NCBI GenBank assembly: GCA_031553765.1
Contig: JAVBKY010000001.1
Location: 186,001 to 250,000 of the forward strand
Direction of reading: 5' to 3'
Origin: JAITMY01 sp031553765
GTDB lineage: Bacteria; Bacteroidota; Bacteroidia; Bacteroidales; UBA932
DNA length: 64,000 bases
Position 1 is the stretch's first letter, and every line of letters starts with the position of its first letter. The notes beneath the pieces were generated by a model that was not told the origin of the DNA, ran no database searches, and saw only the letters and a program-made list of their open reading frames with translations. This document shows positions 34,579 to 43,477 of this stretch, one piece after another. The translations under genes and the position numbers were made by a program.

Positions 34579-36132
34579 GTGATTTTTTCTACCTACCCAA
34601 CAAGTACCTGGAGAAGTAGCCTGCGCTACTTTTGTGCCATGTTTTGTATTTTTGCTACCATACCAACATACGCCGAAAACACCGATAGCCTTTCCTCCCA
34701 GATTTTTGCTAACAAAAAACTTACGGTAAAAAATATCACGGTAGACTCCGCACAAGAACCTTGGTTGCAGGAGGCAGGAATTAAGTTGAAGCGCTATATT
34801 GGTAAAACCGCAGATCAAAACATGATGAATGGCGTGCTGAAAAAATTCGTTGCCTATTACGAAAACAACGGGTATCCTTTTGCTCAAGCACAGCTTGACA
34901 GCATACTCATGGACTCTGTATTTTTCAGCGCAAAGTTAAAACTAAAAAAAGGAGAATACATTAGCATTGATACGCTCATCGTACAAAGTGACGGTAATGT
35001 GCGACCACGTTTTATGCAAAACCACTTGGGTATTCGCAAACCTCGCCCCTACTCAGAACAATATGTGCAAAGCATTGACCGACGCATTAACGAGCTGAGC
35101 TTTATACATACGCTACAACCTTCGGCTGTGGAGTTCACATCCGGTTCAGCAAAGTTATACGCCTACGTGGATAAAAGCAAGGCTAATCGTGCCAATGGCT
35201 TGCTGGCATTTGGTACGGATGAGGATGGAAAATTTCAGCTGCAAGGCGAAGCAAGTGTTTTTATTGCCAGCATGTTTAAGGGGGGCGAGGAGCTATCTAT
35301 CGACTGGAGTAGCCCCGACAAGAATGTGCAAATGCTGGATGTGGGAATGCAGCTACCCTATCTCATTTTGGGTACAGTTGGGGTAAACGCGCTGTTTGAC
35401 ATGGAACGACGCGATACGCTCTACCTGAGTTTACACGGCAAAGTTGGCTTATCATCGCGCGTGGGCAACTATGGTAGCGCGTCGCTATTTGTAGATATGC
35501 AGCGGCACAATAACAGCACGACAAGCGCGCAAAATTCCACAGTAAAATCACTGTTGTACGGTGCTGACTACACGCTACGCTCCCTCGACAATACGCTGTT
35601 TCCACGTAGCGGATGGAGTGGTTACCTTAGCCTTTCGGCAGGAACGCGCAAGGTAGAAGTAGCAGATAATACTACCAGCACAAGCATTGAAAGTGCAGCA
35701 GATGTGACCTACTATCTCTCTATGGGAAAGCGTATAAGCCTAATGCTACATGCTCAGGGGAAATTAAAAAATGCATTTGCCAACGGTGAACGTGAAACGC
35801 TATACCAAAGTGAGCTGTATAGCATTGGAGGAGCCAATAGTCTGCGGGGATTTAACGAGCGCAGCATTTTCACTTCGGCCTATGCCATAGCTACAGTTGA
35901 ACCACGTTTTTACTACAGTGCACAAGGGTATCTTGCTGTTTTTTGTGATTATGCTCCAGTAAGAAACGAAACCGATGCAAGCCTTTCTCAATATGTAAGT
36001 TTTGGACTCGGTACCTGCTTTGGCACAGGGGTAGGCATTTTTTCACTCAGCTACGCCATGGGAAAATCCGATGGCGAAACATTGCAACTCAAAAATGCCA
36101 AGGTGCACGTGGGATATACGGTCGTTTTTTAG
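34579..36132 (+). CDS. BamA/TamA-like outer-membrane protein following porT
   Basis: 517 aa from a GTG, signal-like N-terminus ending T-Y-A. Residues about 45-190 hold one to two POTRA-like units (A-Q-L-D-S-I... K-L-K-L-K-K-G-E-Y-I-S-I-D-T). The rest is an Omp85 barrel with the lid-loop motif G-G-A-N-S-L-R-G-F-N-E at about residue 415 and a C-terminal V-G-Y-T-V-V-F. It is shorter than TamL and lacks a lipobox. Coupled to porT (2 nt spacing), so it may work with type IX secretion or the insertion of its components; that is inference. Confidence 0.75.
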   Translation: MIFSTYPTSTWRSSLRYFCAMFCIFATIPTYAENTDSLSSQIFANKKLTVKNITVDSAQEPWLQEAGIKLKRYIGKTADQNMMNGVLKKFVAYYENNGYPFAQAQLDSILMDSVFFSAKLKLKKGEYISIDTLIVQSDGNVRPRFMQNHLGIRKPRPYSEQYVQSIDRRINELSFIHTLQPSAVEFTSGSAKLYAYVDKSKANRANGLLAFGTDEDGKFQLQGEASVFIASMFKGGEELSIDWSSPDKNVQMLDVGMQLPYLILGTVGVNALFDMERRDTLYLSLHGKVGLSSRVGNYGSASLFVDMQRHNNSTTSAQNSTVKSLLYGADYTLRSLDNTLFPRSGWSGYLSLSAGTRKVEVADNTTSTSIESAADVTYYLSMGKRISLMLHAQGKLKNAFANGERETLYQSELYSIGGANSLRGFNERSIFTSAYAIATVEPRFYYSAQGYLAVFCDYAPVRNETDASLSQYVSFGLGTCFGTGVGIFSLSYAMGKSDGETLQLKNAKVHVGYTVVF

Positions 36133-36158
36133 AAAAATATCTGCAGGTAATAGCGGCT

Positions 36159-36347
36159 CTAATCGCAGGAGGTGGAATCCTTTATTATCGTATCGGACGA
36201 CATTCCTATTTGGTTGATGTAGCTGCTATCATATACTTCCACACCATTATGCTGTACTCCTTTATTTACTCGCGCCTTACCAAGCACAAATGCCAAAATT
36301 GCCACTAACGCAACCAAAACGATTGTCAACTTCTCCCCTTTTCTCAT
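36159..36347 (-). CDS. Small single-span membrane protein, unknown
   Basis: 62 aa. Basic start (MRKGEK), one membrane helix (residues about 7-24), then a polar tail with acidic and Ser residues and a C-terminal Cys. I do not recognise a family. It starts 9 nt after the HTH regulator gene and is probably co-transcribed. Confidence 0.55.
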   Translation of the reverse strand: MRKGEKLTIVLVALVAILAFVLGKARVNKGVQHNGVEVYDSSYINQIGMSSDTIIKDSTSCD

Positions 36348-36356
36348 ATCTGCAAA

Positions 36357-36698
36357 TTATTCGTCCTTATTTATATCTTTCACCCTTACCTCCACCACGA
36401 AGGTACTTTTATCCTCAGCAAACTTTTGATGTTCCTCAGACGTCAGCACTATCTGCTTGGCCACACGCTCTTGACGTGCACCAATGCAGTCGGGGCAGTA
36501 GTATGCCAAAAAGTTATGGTCAAGAATCTTTGAAATGGCAACCAGCCTATGCAGATCAATGGATGGCTGCTTATAAATGTAGTTGACATCACTTCTATCG
36601 CAGTTAAGTAGGCTGGCAAACTTTGTATTAGTAAGCCCCAACTTCTTCACGCGATGTTCTATTAGTCGTCCTACATGAGGTTTGTCGTATGGCGCCAT
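36357..36698 (-). CDS. Cro/C1-type HTH transcriptional regulator
   Basis: 113 aa. The DNA-binding helices are at residues about 20-60 (L-G-L-T-N-T-K-F-A-S-L-L-N-C-D-R-S-D-V-N-Y-I-Y, then S-I-D-L-H-R-L-V-A-I-S-K-I-L-D-H-N-F), a Xre-like pattern common in Bacteroidota. The tail contains C-P-D-C followed by a strand-forming region; its role is unclear. The start codon is inside a CCATT-TCTGT-AATGG palindrome (36695-36709), and direct CGTGAAAT repeats lie 61-89 nt upstream, both possible autoregulatory sites. Confidence 0.75.
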   Translation of the reverse strand: MAPYDKPHVGRLIEHRVKKLGLTNTKFASLLNCDRSDVNYIYKQPSIDLHRLVAISKILDHNFLAYYCPDCIGARQERVAKQIVLTSEEHQKFAEDKSTFVVEVRVKDINKDE

Positions 36699-36718
36699 TT
36701 CTGTAATGGTATATCATA

Positions 36719-36726
36719 CAAATTTA
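36719..36726 (-). promoter_or_regulatory. -7 element of the HTH regulator gene
   Basis: TAAATTTG on the minus strand, 21 nt before the start codon. Confidence 0.45.
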
Positions 36727-36758
36727 ACAAAACCTCACCGAGGTGGCGGGTGATAATG

Positions 36759-36787
36759 CGTGAAATTATTACACGTTTACGTGAAAT
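36759..36787. promoter_or_regulatory. Candidate operator: CGTGAAAT direct repeat, 21-nt period
   Basis: CGTGAAAT at 36759-36766 and 36780-36787, start to start exactly 21 nt (two helical turns), with an overlapping CACGT-TT-ACGTG inverted repeat (36772-36783). It lies just upstream of the HTH promoter and 58 nt beyond the polyferredoxin stop. Confidence 0.4.
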
Positions 36788-36844
36788 AAACACACAAGCA
36801 TCTGTTTTCAAACACGAAAGCAGGCAAAATTCTACGCTTCAATC

Positions 36845-38368
36845 TTAAAAACCAAAATCGTCGACCTTAATCTCCTCCTGTGGCTTATCCTCCTTAATAT
36901 TGAGTGCCACTTGAGTTTTACTACCTTGCACAAAAATAGCGGTACGCGGACGCACGGGGCAAATATACTGGCAGCCTCCACAGCCTACGCAAATACTTGT
37001 ATCCACTTTGGGGATGCGTAGCCCATTTTTGTATAAAACCATGTGTACCGCTTGCGTGGGACAATGTTCGGAGCAAGCGCCGCAGTCGGTTTCATCGGTA
37101 TATACTACGCATAATTCTCTATCAAAAATAGCCTGCCCTATTTGCAGGTCACGCTTCTCGTCGGAAGTGAGCGGTTGCAATGCACCATTTGGGCATACAC
37201 GCGAGCAAATAGTGCAGTCGTACGTACAAAACGACTTGGTATAATCCATGCGCGGTTGCAAAACACCTGATAGGCCATACTCTAGAAACGACGGCACTAT
37301 AACTTGCGCAGGACACTTGCTTACGCAGAGGTGGCAAGCGGTGCAACGGTTCTTGAAGTTCTTACGATTTTGTGCACCGGGAGGCATTAAGGGGTCATCG
37401 TCACTACGATTAGTAATGGAATCATCCACGGTTTGCGCCACTGCAACAGAGGGAATGGCGGCAAGTGCCATAGCACCTGCCACCATTGCTGTACGCTTAC
37501 TAGTATCAACGGATGTTTCCTTTTTTTTGTAAGTATTACGCAACTTAATGGCATTCCTATTACACACCGAAAGGCAATTATAGCAGGCTACACAGCGTGT
37601 TTCGTCCACCTGCTTGGTTTTGCTGTTAATGCACTGCGCTTTGCAGTTCATAGCACACAAGCCACAGCTGTTACAGCCTCCATCATCAATTTTTATTTTA
37701 AAAAAAGAGAGTTTGGATACTAACCCCAGCAACGTACCCACCGGGCAAATAGTGTTACAGTACCACCTACCGCGCAACACCGAAGCGACGGCTATCACCA
37801 GCAACGTTACGCCCGCCACTATTGCAGCAGCTACAGTAACCGTTTGTAGCGTCATATTGTACACGCTGTAAATGTCAAACTTATTAAGTATAAAGGCAAG
37901 TAGATTATTTATGGCGTAGTAAAGCGGGCGCATAAGGTTAGCTGCTATGCGACCAAAAGCGCCGTATGGGTCAAGCAGCGAAACCACCGCATTGAAGCCA
38001 ACCACCCACGCAATAATGGCAACGGCAAGTATGCCGTATCGCGCAATGGTATTGGGCTTGGAGTAGGTAAAACGTTTTTTCTTCTTTCTAAAAAATTTTG
38101 AAAGGCGATTACCTACATCCTGCAGCAGGCCTAACGGGCAAAGTGCCGAGCAGTATATACGACCAAGCAGCAAGGTAAGAATGAGCAAAATCAGCAGAGG
38201 TAGTAACGATGTAGCAACCATCATTAGTGCGGGCACCAGCTGTAGGTGTCCAAGCCCGTGCAGTAGCAGCCAGCGTTGCGAATTAGTTACCAAAAAATAG
38301 CAAATGAATAGAATAAGTATCGCCACTCCTAGCGATAAACGTACGGTTTTGAAATGCTTTTGGCTCAT
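36845..38368 (-). CDS. NapH/NapG-like fused membrane polyferredoxin
   Basis: 507 aa. The N-terminal half is NapH-like: four membrane helices (about 11-29, 45-68, 112-134, 176-200), the hallmark Y-C-S-A-L-C-P-L-G and Y-C-N-T-I-C-P-V-G motifs, then two 4Fe-4S sites (CNSCGLCAMNC; CVACYNCLSVC). A fifth helix follows a Lys-Arg pair (SKRTAMVAGAM, about 295-313) like the signal anchor of NapG. The C-terminal half then has four more 4Fe-4S motifs (CTACHLCVSKC; CTYDCTICSRVC; CGACSEHC; CVGCGGCQYIC). In denitrifiers NapH and NapG pass electrons from quinol to a periplasmic reductase; here no reductase is adjacent. It follows the DUF362 gene after 111 nt and is probably in one transcript with it. Confidence 0.85.
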   Translation of the reverse strand: MSQKHFKTVRLSLGVAILILFICYFLVTNSQRWLLLHGLGHLQLVPALMMVATSLLPLLILLILTLLLGRIYCSALCPLGLLQDVGNRLSKFFRKKKKRFTYSKPNTIARYGILAVAIIAWVVGFNAVVSLLDPYGAFGRIAANLMRPLYYAINNLLAFILNKFDIYSVYNMTLQTVTVAAAIVAGVTLLVIAVASVLRGRWYCNTICPVGTLLGLVSKLSFFKIKIDDGGCNSCGLCAMNCKAQCINSKTKQVDETRCVACYNCLSVCNRNAIKLRNTYKKKETSVDTSKRTAMVAGAMALAAIPSVAVAQTVDDSITNRSDDDPLMPPGAQNRKNFKNRCTACHLCVSKCPAQVIVPSFLEYGLSGVLQPRMDYTKSFCTYDCTICSRVCPNGALQPLTSDEKRDLQIGQAIFDRELCVVYTDETDCGACSEHCPTQAVHMVLYKNGLRIPKVDTSICVGCGGCQYICPVRPRTAIFVQGSKTQVALNIKEDKPQEEIKVDDFGF

Positions 38369-38384
38369 TGACTACTTCACATAA

Positions 38385-38478
38385 ATGACCCTAACAGGGT
38401 TTAGGCTCCTATTAGGGTTTAAAAACAATCTATAAATGTCATGCGGGTTCAAGCCCACAATAGCAGAATTTAAATCAA
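38385..38478. repeat. Spacer with ACCCTAACAGGGT hairpin
   Basis: ACCCT-AAC-AGGGT at 38388-38400, followed by the degenerate copy CCTATTAGGGTT. The identical 13-mer occurs again at 60017-60029. It separates the DUF362 and polyferredoxin genes. Confidence 0.4.
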
Positions 38479-38479
38479 C

Positions 38480-39412
38480 CTACAGTTTTATACGCTTAAT
38501 GTTTAATTTATCAATATCGGTAGTGCCGATTTTCAAATCCTGTCCATTACCCAGATAGCCAACTTCGCTCATGGGTAGCGAAACTACCTGATTGAAAAAC
38601 TTGAGCGCCGCTGTATCCACTGCCACAATATCGGGCGAAGCAATCAACGTTTTAAGCGTAACTACATCGTTTTCGCTCTTGCCCTGTGGCCCGTTAGTTT
38701 TCATTACGCGATAGGCGTCTACAATATTTAGCACCGGCATTTTATTTAGCGTACACACGTCGGCAATGCACTGCGCAAGGTCGTTGCGGTGGAAGAAGCG
38801 CCTATCCCACACCACCCCCATCAGATTTTTCATGGCGCACGACAGCTTGGCACCACCGTGATTCTTCAATACCGGCACATTAATCCACACATCGCAGTTA
38901 AGCAGTGATTCGTGCAGTTGTGTCGATTTAAGTTGAACACCTTTAGGTAACGAAACCTCCTTGTAGTACACCTCGTCATGTCCGGGCATCATTTTACCTC
39001 CGGCACGCTTTACGGCATCTTCTATACCGCTATTTTTGTAGCAAGCGCTCCACTGTTGGCAAGTGTGGTCAAATACCTGCACCTCTTTCGCACCTGCGTC
39101 ATAGCACATTTTTATGAGCGTTTCCACCAGCACGGGATTGGTGTTTGCAGCCAACTCGGGCGTTTTATCCCAACCAATATTTGGTTTCACCAGCACAGTT
39201 TGTCCTTTTTTCACGAACTTACCCATACCTCCCATAGCATCTATGGCCTGCTTGAGCATAACGTCGGGTTCACCACCCATTACTGCAACCAAATCGGGGC
39301 CACCCTCTACGGCTACTGTTTTCTTTGCCATGGCCTGAGCCCACGAGTCGAAGCTGAGCATTGTACCCGCTGCCGCAAGAGCTGCTGCTTTTAAAAATTC
39401 ACGACGTTCCAT
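38480..39412 (-). CDS. Tat-exported DUF362 protein
   Basis: 310 aa. Twin-arginine signal: M-E-R-R-E-F-L-K-A-A-A-L-A-A-A-G (residues 1-16) and cleavage near A-Q-A. The body is a DUF362 domain (V-L-V-K-P-N-I-G-W, A-G-A-K-E-V-Q-V-F-D-H, V-P-V-L-K-N-H-G, C-A-M-K-N-L-M-G-V), a family often found with iron-sulfur proteins, of unproven function. No cysteine 4Fe-4S motif of its own. A Tat signal implies folding, perhaps with a cofactor, in the cytoplasm before export, and tatAC is at 6006-7062. It lies between a polyferredoxin gene and an ECF S-like gene on the same strand. Confidence 0.82.
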   Translation of the reverse strand: MERREFLKAAALAAAGTMLSFDSWAQAMAKKTVAVEGGPDLVAVMGGEPDVMLKQAIDAMGGMGKFVKKGQTVLVKPNIGWDKTPELAANTNPVLVETLIKMCYDAGAKEVQVFDHTCQQWSACYKNSGIEDAVKRAGGKMMPGHDEVYYKEVSLPKGVQLKSTQLHESLLNCDVWINVPVLKNHGGAKLSCAMKNLMGVVWDRRFFHRNDLAQCIADVCTLNKMPVLNIVDAYRVMKTNGPQGKSENDVVTLKTLIASPDIVAVDTAALKFFNQVVSLPMSEVGYLGNGQDLKIGTTDIDKLNIKRIKL

Positions 39413-39415
39413 AAA

Positions 39416-39460
39416 AACTAATTGAGAATTGAAAATGGAGAATTGAGAATTAATAGAGTT
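39416..39460. repeat. GAGAATTGA word repeat
   Basis: AATTGAGAATTGAAAATGG followed by AGAATTGAGAATTAA between the ECF S-like and DUF362 genes. Related to the spacer words at 51911-51994. Confidence 0.45.
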
Positions 39461-39463
39461 TGG

Positions 39464-39973
39464 CTATAGCTTAGCAAGAGCCTTGAGAACTAAGTAGCCA
39501 CCCAAGACTTGAATGAGCATACCGGAAATACCAAGACGAAAGTCGACGATGCCCGTCCACACGTCCCACAAAATAAGCGATTCGAGCACCGAGCCTACCA
39601 CCTGATACAACAATACAACAGCTAGTAGATGTAGTACTGACAGACGCTTTGAATTGTGCGCCACCAGTACAGCCGCCACTGCCAGCAATATTGATTTTAT
39701 CAAAATAAAGGGAAGTACTACTACAGAAGGCATGCCGAATATGGCACAATTTACCAGCGGTGAAAAAATTGCCGTGGCTAAACCTACCTGCCATCCGAAT
39801 TTATACGCTGCTACAAGCGTAAAAAAGTAAATAGGTAGTAAAACATTTCCGCCATAAGGCGTAAGATGGCACAGCTGTGGAAGCAGCAGGTTGCCGGCAA
39901 TAAATGCAAAGGTAAACCAGTACGCTTTCATATTCGCAAAGCGAAGCATAGTTACATTAAAACTCGTTACCAT
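39464..39973 (-). CDS. ECF transporter S component-like membrane protein
   Basis: 169 aa with five to six hydrophobic helices and few charges. L-L-P-I-Y-F-F-T-L-V-A-A-Y-K-F-G-W, then P-L-V-N-C-A-I-F-G-M-P and a final G-G-Y-L-V-L-K-A-L, follow the pattern of the substrate-binding (S) subunits of energy-coupling factor importers, which carry vitamins or metal ions into the cell. No EcfA/EcfT genes are nearby, so it would share a general module. Two possible starts (39973 or the ATG nine codons later) are equally good. It is the first gene of the DUF362-polyferredoxin group. Confidence 0.65.
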   Translation of the reverse strand: MVTSFNVTMLRFANMKAYWFTFAFIAGNLLLPQLCHLTPYGGNVLLPIYFFTLVAAYKFGWQVGLATAIFSPLVNCAIFGMPSVVVLPFILIKSILLAVAAVLVAHNSKRLSVLHLLAVVLLYQVVGSVLESLILWDVWTGIVDFRLGISGMLIQVLGGYLVLKALAKL

Positions 39974-40075
39974 AGGGATATTTTTTTGAGTATTAAGTAT
40001 TCTCTCGACACAAAGTAAAACAATTTTTTGACATAAAACGGGGGCTAGGGTTTAATTTTAGCTGGATTTATTTAT

Positions 40076-40083
40076 TACCTTTA
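40076..40083 (+). promoter_or_regulatory. -7 element of the DUF5103 gene
   Basis: TACCTTTA, ending 5 nt before the ATG: predicted leaderless mRNA. Confidence 0.4.
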
Positions 40084-40088
40084 CTTTT

Positions 40089-41363
40089 ATGAAAGAAGTC
40101 GTATTTTTACTCCTATGCTTGCCGCTACTTACCGTTGCTCAGTCGCCGCTAAGAAAAGGCGCCGACGCGTACTTTGACAAGCAGATTAAAACCATTCAAC
40201 TACGTAAGTTGAACAGTGAAATGACAGACCCAGTGATAGAGTTGAACTCAAACGAGCGCGTCCTGCTTTCATTTGACGACTTGTCGGATGACACGCGCCA
40301 CTTTACCTACAAAGTTGTACTGTGCGATGCAGACTGGAATGAAAGCGACCTCTTCTTTTCGGACTATATTGAGGGATTTCCCGATGATTACATCAGCGAT
40401 AGGCAACCATCATTCAACACGTTGGTGGGCTACATGCACTACCGACTTGAGGTGCCCAACAGCCAAATACAGTTGAAACTATCTGGCAACTATCTGCTTA
40501 AGGTGTACGATAGCGACAATCTGCAGCAACCCGTATTTCAAAAAAGTTTTTCGGTAACGGAGCGCTCAAGTATTGGTGTAAAATCTTTTGTACGTACCAC
40601 ACAAATGGCGGGGAGCGATGCCTGTACACAGCAGCTGGAGTTTTCGGTAGAACATGCCGGATTTCCCATCCAACAAGCCTACAACGAAGTTAAGGTGCGC
40701 GTAGAGCAAAACGGATTTCGCTTTTTGCTACTGCCCTACCCCACACCTACATTTGTACGCAACAACTCTATTGACTACTCGGACTACAACAAAAATCGCT
40801 ACCCGGGCGGCAGCGAGTATCGCCACTTCGACATTTCGAGCCTTGAATATAAAATGCTACGCGTACGCGAAATTCAGGTGATTGACGAAAAATGCCATGT
40901 AAGGTTAGAGGAGGATACACCGTTTAAACAGTATCTTTTCAGCAACGATATTAACGGACGATACGTAATACGCAACGAGCGTTACCGCGCCGAAAGTGAT
41001 ATACAAAGTGAATATCCTTACGTGCACATGTCGCTGTACATGCCACAGCCGCTCAGCGGAAAGGTTTACCTATTTGGTGAGATTTCCAACTGGGAGTTAA
41101 GCAATGATTTTGTAATGCTATACAACACCCGCCGTAGCGCCTACGAGTTGACGCTGCCCGTGAAGCAGGGCTACTACAACTATAAGTATGTGTACGTGGA
41201 TGAGAGGGGGAAGATGGATATAGGTAAAATTGACTACTGTTCTGGCCAAGCCGAAAACACTTACGGCATATACGTCTACTACCGAGGCATTTCCGATCGT
41301 CACGACCGCCTGATGAATGTTACGTTTGTAAATTCGATGGGGAATTTGGAGAAAGCGAAGTAG
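40089..41363 (+). CDS. DUF5103 protein (secreted, Bacteroidota)
   Basis: 424 aa. Short signal peptide (MKEVVFLLLCLPLLTVAQS). The mature part has the DUF5103 features: an N-terminal Ig-like region with L-S-F-D-D-L, Y-K-V-V-L-C-D-A-D-W-N-E-S-D-L, D-Y-I-E-G-F, and a later carbohydrate-binding-like region (V-Y-L-F-G-E-I-S-N-W, A-Y-E-L-T-L-P-V-K-Q-G-Y-Y-N-Y-K-Y), like an early-set or CBM48-type fold. The function is unknown; the family is nearly confined to Bacteroidota. Length is normal. Confidence 0.8.
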   Translation: MKEVVFLLLCLPLLTVAQSPLRKGADAYFDKQIKTIQLRKLNSEMTDPVIELNSNERVLLSFDDLSDDTRHFTYKVVLCDADWNESDLFFSDYIEGFPDDYISDRQPSFNTLVGYMHYRLEVPNSQIQLKLSGNYLLKVYDSDNLQQPVFQKSFSVTERSSIGVKSFVRTTQMAGSDACTQQLEFSVEHAGFPIQQAYNEVKVRVEQNGFRFLLLPYPTPTFVRNNSIDYSDYNKNRYPGGSEYRHFDISSLEYKMLRVREIQVIDEKCHVRLEEDTPFKQYLFSNDINGRYVIRNERYRAESDIQSEYPYVHMSLYMPQPLSGKVYLFGEISNWELSNDFVMLYNTRRSAYELTLPVKQGYYNYKYVYVDERGKMDIGKIDYCSGQAENTYGIYVYYRGISDRHDRLMNVTFVNSMGNLEKAK

Positions 41364-41369
41364 TTACCA

Positions 41370-41450
41370 GCTACCAGTGACCAAGTACCAATTGCCAAAT
41401 ACATGGAGAATGGTAACTGGTACTTGGTTACTGGCAACTGAAAGCTGGCA
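41370..41450. repeat. 17-nt arm inverted repeat between convergent genes
   Basis: CCAGTGACCAAGTACCA (41376-41392) and TGGTACTTGGTTACTGG (41420-41436) pair at 16 of 17 positions; further GCTACCAG/CTGGCAAC words flank them. There is no T run. It may act as a bidirectional transcription block. Confidence 0.65.
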
Positions 41451-41455
41451 ACTAA

Positions 41456-43420
41456 TTATGCTTTCTTCGTCTTAAGCGTACTCCAAATAAAGTAGCCTAT
41501 AAGCAGCGCATACATGCAAAGACCGACCACCTCGGCTGCATGCGATGACACCCACTCGGGGTTAATGAAGTTCACGCCAAAATAAGTAAGCAAGGCGCTG
41601 AACACGCCAAACAAAGCACCTCCAGCAATAAAGCCGGAGGCCATAAGCGTACCGCGCTCGTTGCGCGCCTGATTCAGGGCTGCATCTTTGCTACGTGTGG
41701 TTACATACCAGCTAACAATGCCTCCTACCAACAACGGTGTATTCAATTCAATGGGAATAAACATACCCAACGCAAAAGCCAAAGCAGGAACGCCCAACAT
41801 AGTTAAAATAAGTGCCAACACTGCACCCGAAAAATAAAGTAACCAAGGTACGCTTTGTCCGCTCATAAGTGGCTCTATTACTGCTGCCATGGCATTAGCT
41901 TGCGGTGCCACCAGCGCGTTGTCGCCTGTAAATCCATAAGTCTTGTTCAGTATCATCATTACACCTCCCACCGTAGCCGCTGAAACCAGCGTACCGAGGA
42001 ACTTTAGCGATTGTTGTTTTACGGGTGTGGCACCAAGCCAGTAGCCAACTTTGAGGTCGGTAATAAAACCTCCCGCCATAGCCAGCGCCGTGCAAACCAC
42101 ACCACCGATAACCAACGCTGCAACCATACCCGACGTACCTGAAAGTCCCACTCCGGCAAGAATTAGCGAGGCAAGAATTAGCGTCATCAACGTCATTCCG
42201 CTTACAGGGTTAGTGCCTACAATGGCAATAGCATTAGCCGCTACCGTAGTAAATAAGAATGCGATTACTGCAACAATAAGTAAGCCCACAACGGCATGCA
42301 TAAGATTATGCACTACACCGAAGTAGAAAAACACGAAGACCAAAATAAGGCAGGTCAAAACACCAAATGCCACCACCTTCATGGGCAGGTCGCGCTGGGT
42401 GCGCTTATCAATTTTAGCGCTACCAGCCTTCCCCGAAATTTCCTTTGCTGCCAAACCCAGTGCCGACTTAATAATGCCCGACGAGCGAATGATACCAATA
42501 ACACCCGCCATAGCAATACCACCGATACCAATGTTGCGCACGTAAGTACGGAAAATTTCCTCTGCGCTCATATCACCTAACAGCTGCGTTACACCTGCTC
42601 CCACGGCAATAGTTTGCCCTTCGGCAAAGTGCGCCAAAAACGGAATGAATACATACCATGAAAGGAATGAACCGGCACAAATAATGGCGGCGTACTTCAA
42701 CCCTACAATGTAACCCAATCCTAATAGTGCTGAACCTACGTTGAGCTTAAATACCACCTTAGCCTTATCGGCAATCATTTCGCCTGCGGCAAAAACACGG
42801 GTGCTGAACACCTCGCTCCACGCGCCAAAAGTGGCGACTACAAAATCGTAAAGTCCGCCAACAAGACCGCTAAGAATTAGGAACTTTGCCTGACCGCCAC
42901 TTTTCTCTCCGCTGGCTAACACTTGCGTGGTAGCAGTAGCTTCAGGAAAAGGGAACTTACCATGCATATCGCTCACGAAGTACTTGCGGAAGGGAATGAG
43001 AAATAAAATACCCAAACAACCTCCCAACAATGAACTAAAGAAAATTTGGCTGAAGCTAACCGTGAGTTCGGGATATTTTGCCTGTAATATATATAACGCG
43101 GGCAGCGTAAAAATAGCACCCGCCACAATTACACCCGAAGCCGAACCTATGGATTGAATAATTACATTTTCGCCAAGCGAGTTTTTGCGCTTGGCTGCAC
43201 CTGACAATCCTAACGCAATAATGGCAATAGGAATAGCAGCTTCAAATACCTGTCCAACTTTTAAGCCCAAATAAGCAGCCGCTGCTGAAAATAGGACCGC
43301 CATTACCACTCCCCACGTAATGGACCAAGCATTTACTTCAGGATATTTTTTATTAGGTGACATCACCGGCTCATAGGTTTCGCCGGGTTTAAGTTCTCGA
43401 TTAGCGTTTTCTGGTAGCAT
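41456..43420 (-). CDS. OPT family oligopeptide or metal-chelate transporter
   Basis: 654 aa with about 14-16 hydrophobic segments. It starts N-terminal cytosolic with P-E-V-N-A-W-S-I-T-W-G and has the OPT features K-V-G-Q-V-F-E-A-A-I-P-I-A-I, and F-P-E-A-T-A-T-T-Q-V-L-A-S-G-E-K-S-G, a conserved stretch. The family imports small peptides or siderophore-like metal chelates with protons. Length matches bacterial OPT proteins (about 600-700 aa). It appears to be transcribed alone. Confidence 0.88.
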   Translation of the reverse strand: MLPENANRELKPGETYEPVMSPNKKYPEVNAWSITWGVVMAVLFSAAAAYLGLKVGQVFEAAIPIAIIALGLSGAAKRKNSLGENVIIQSIGSASGVIVAGAIFTLPALYILQAKYPELTVSFSQIFFSSLLGGCLGILFLIPFRKYFVSDMHGKFPFPEATATTQVLASGEKSGGQAKFLILSGLVGGLYDFVVATFGAWSEVFSTRVFAAGEMIADKAKVVFKLNVGSALLGLGYIVGLKYAAIICAGSFLSWYVFIPFLAHFAEGQTIAVGAGVTQLLGDMSAEEIFRTYVRNIGIGGIAMAGVIGIIRSSGIIKSALGLAAKEISGKAGSAKIDKRTQRDLPMKVVAFGVLTCLILVFVFFYFGVVHNLMHAVVGLLIVAVIAFLFTTVAANAIAIVGTNPVSGMTLMTLILASLILAGVGLSGTSGMVAALVIGGVVCTALAMAGGFITDLKVGYWLGATPVKQQSLKFLGTLVSAATVGGVMMILNKTYGFTGDNALVAPQANAMAAVIEPLMSGQSVPWLLYFSGAVLALILTMLGVPALAFALGMFIPIELNTPLLVGGIVSWYVTTRSKDAALNQARNERGTLMASGFIAGGALFGVFSALLTYFGVNFINPEWVSSHAAEVVGLCMYALLIGYFIWSTLKTKKA

Positions 43421-43477
43421 AAAACAATTTACGATTTAACGATTTACAAATTACAAGATGTATGTGTTTAGTTGTTT

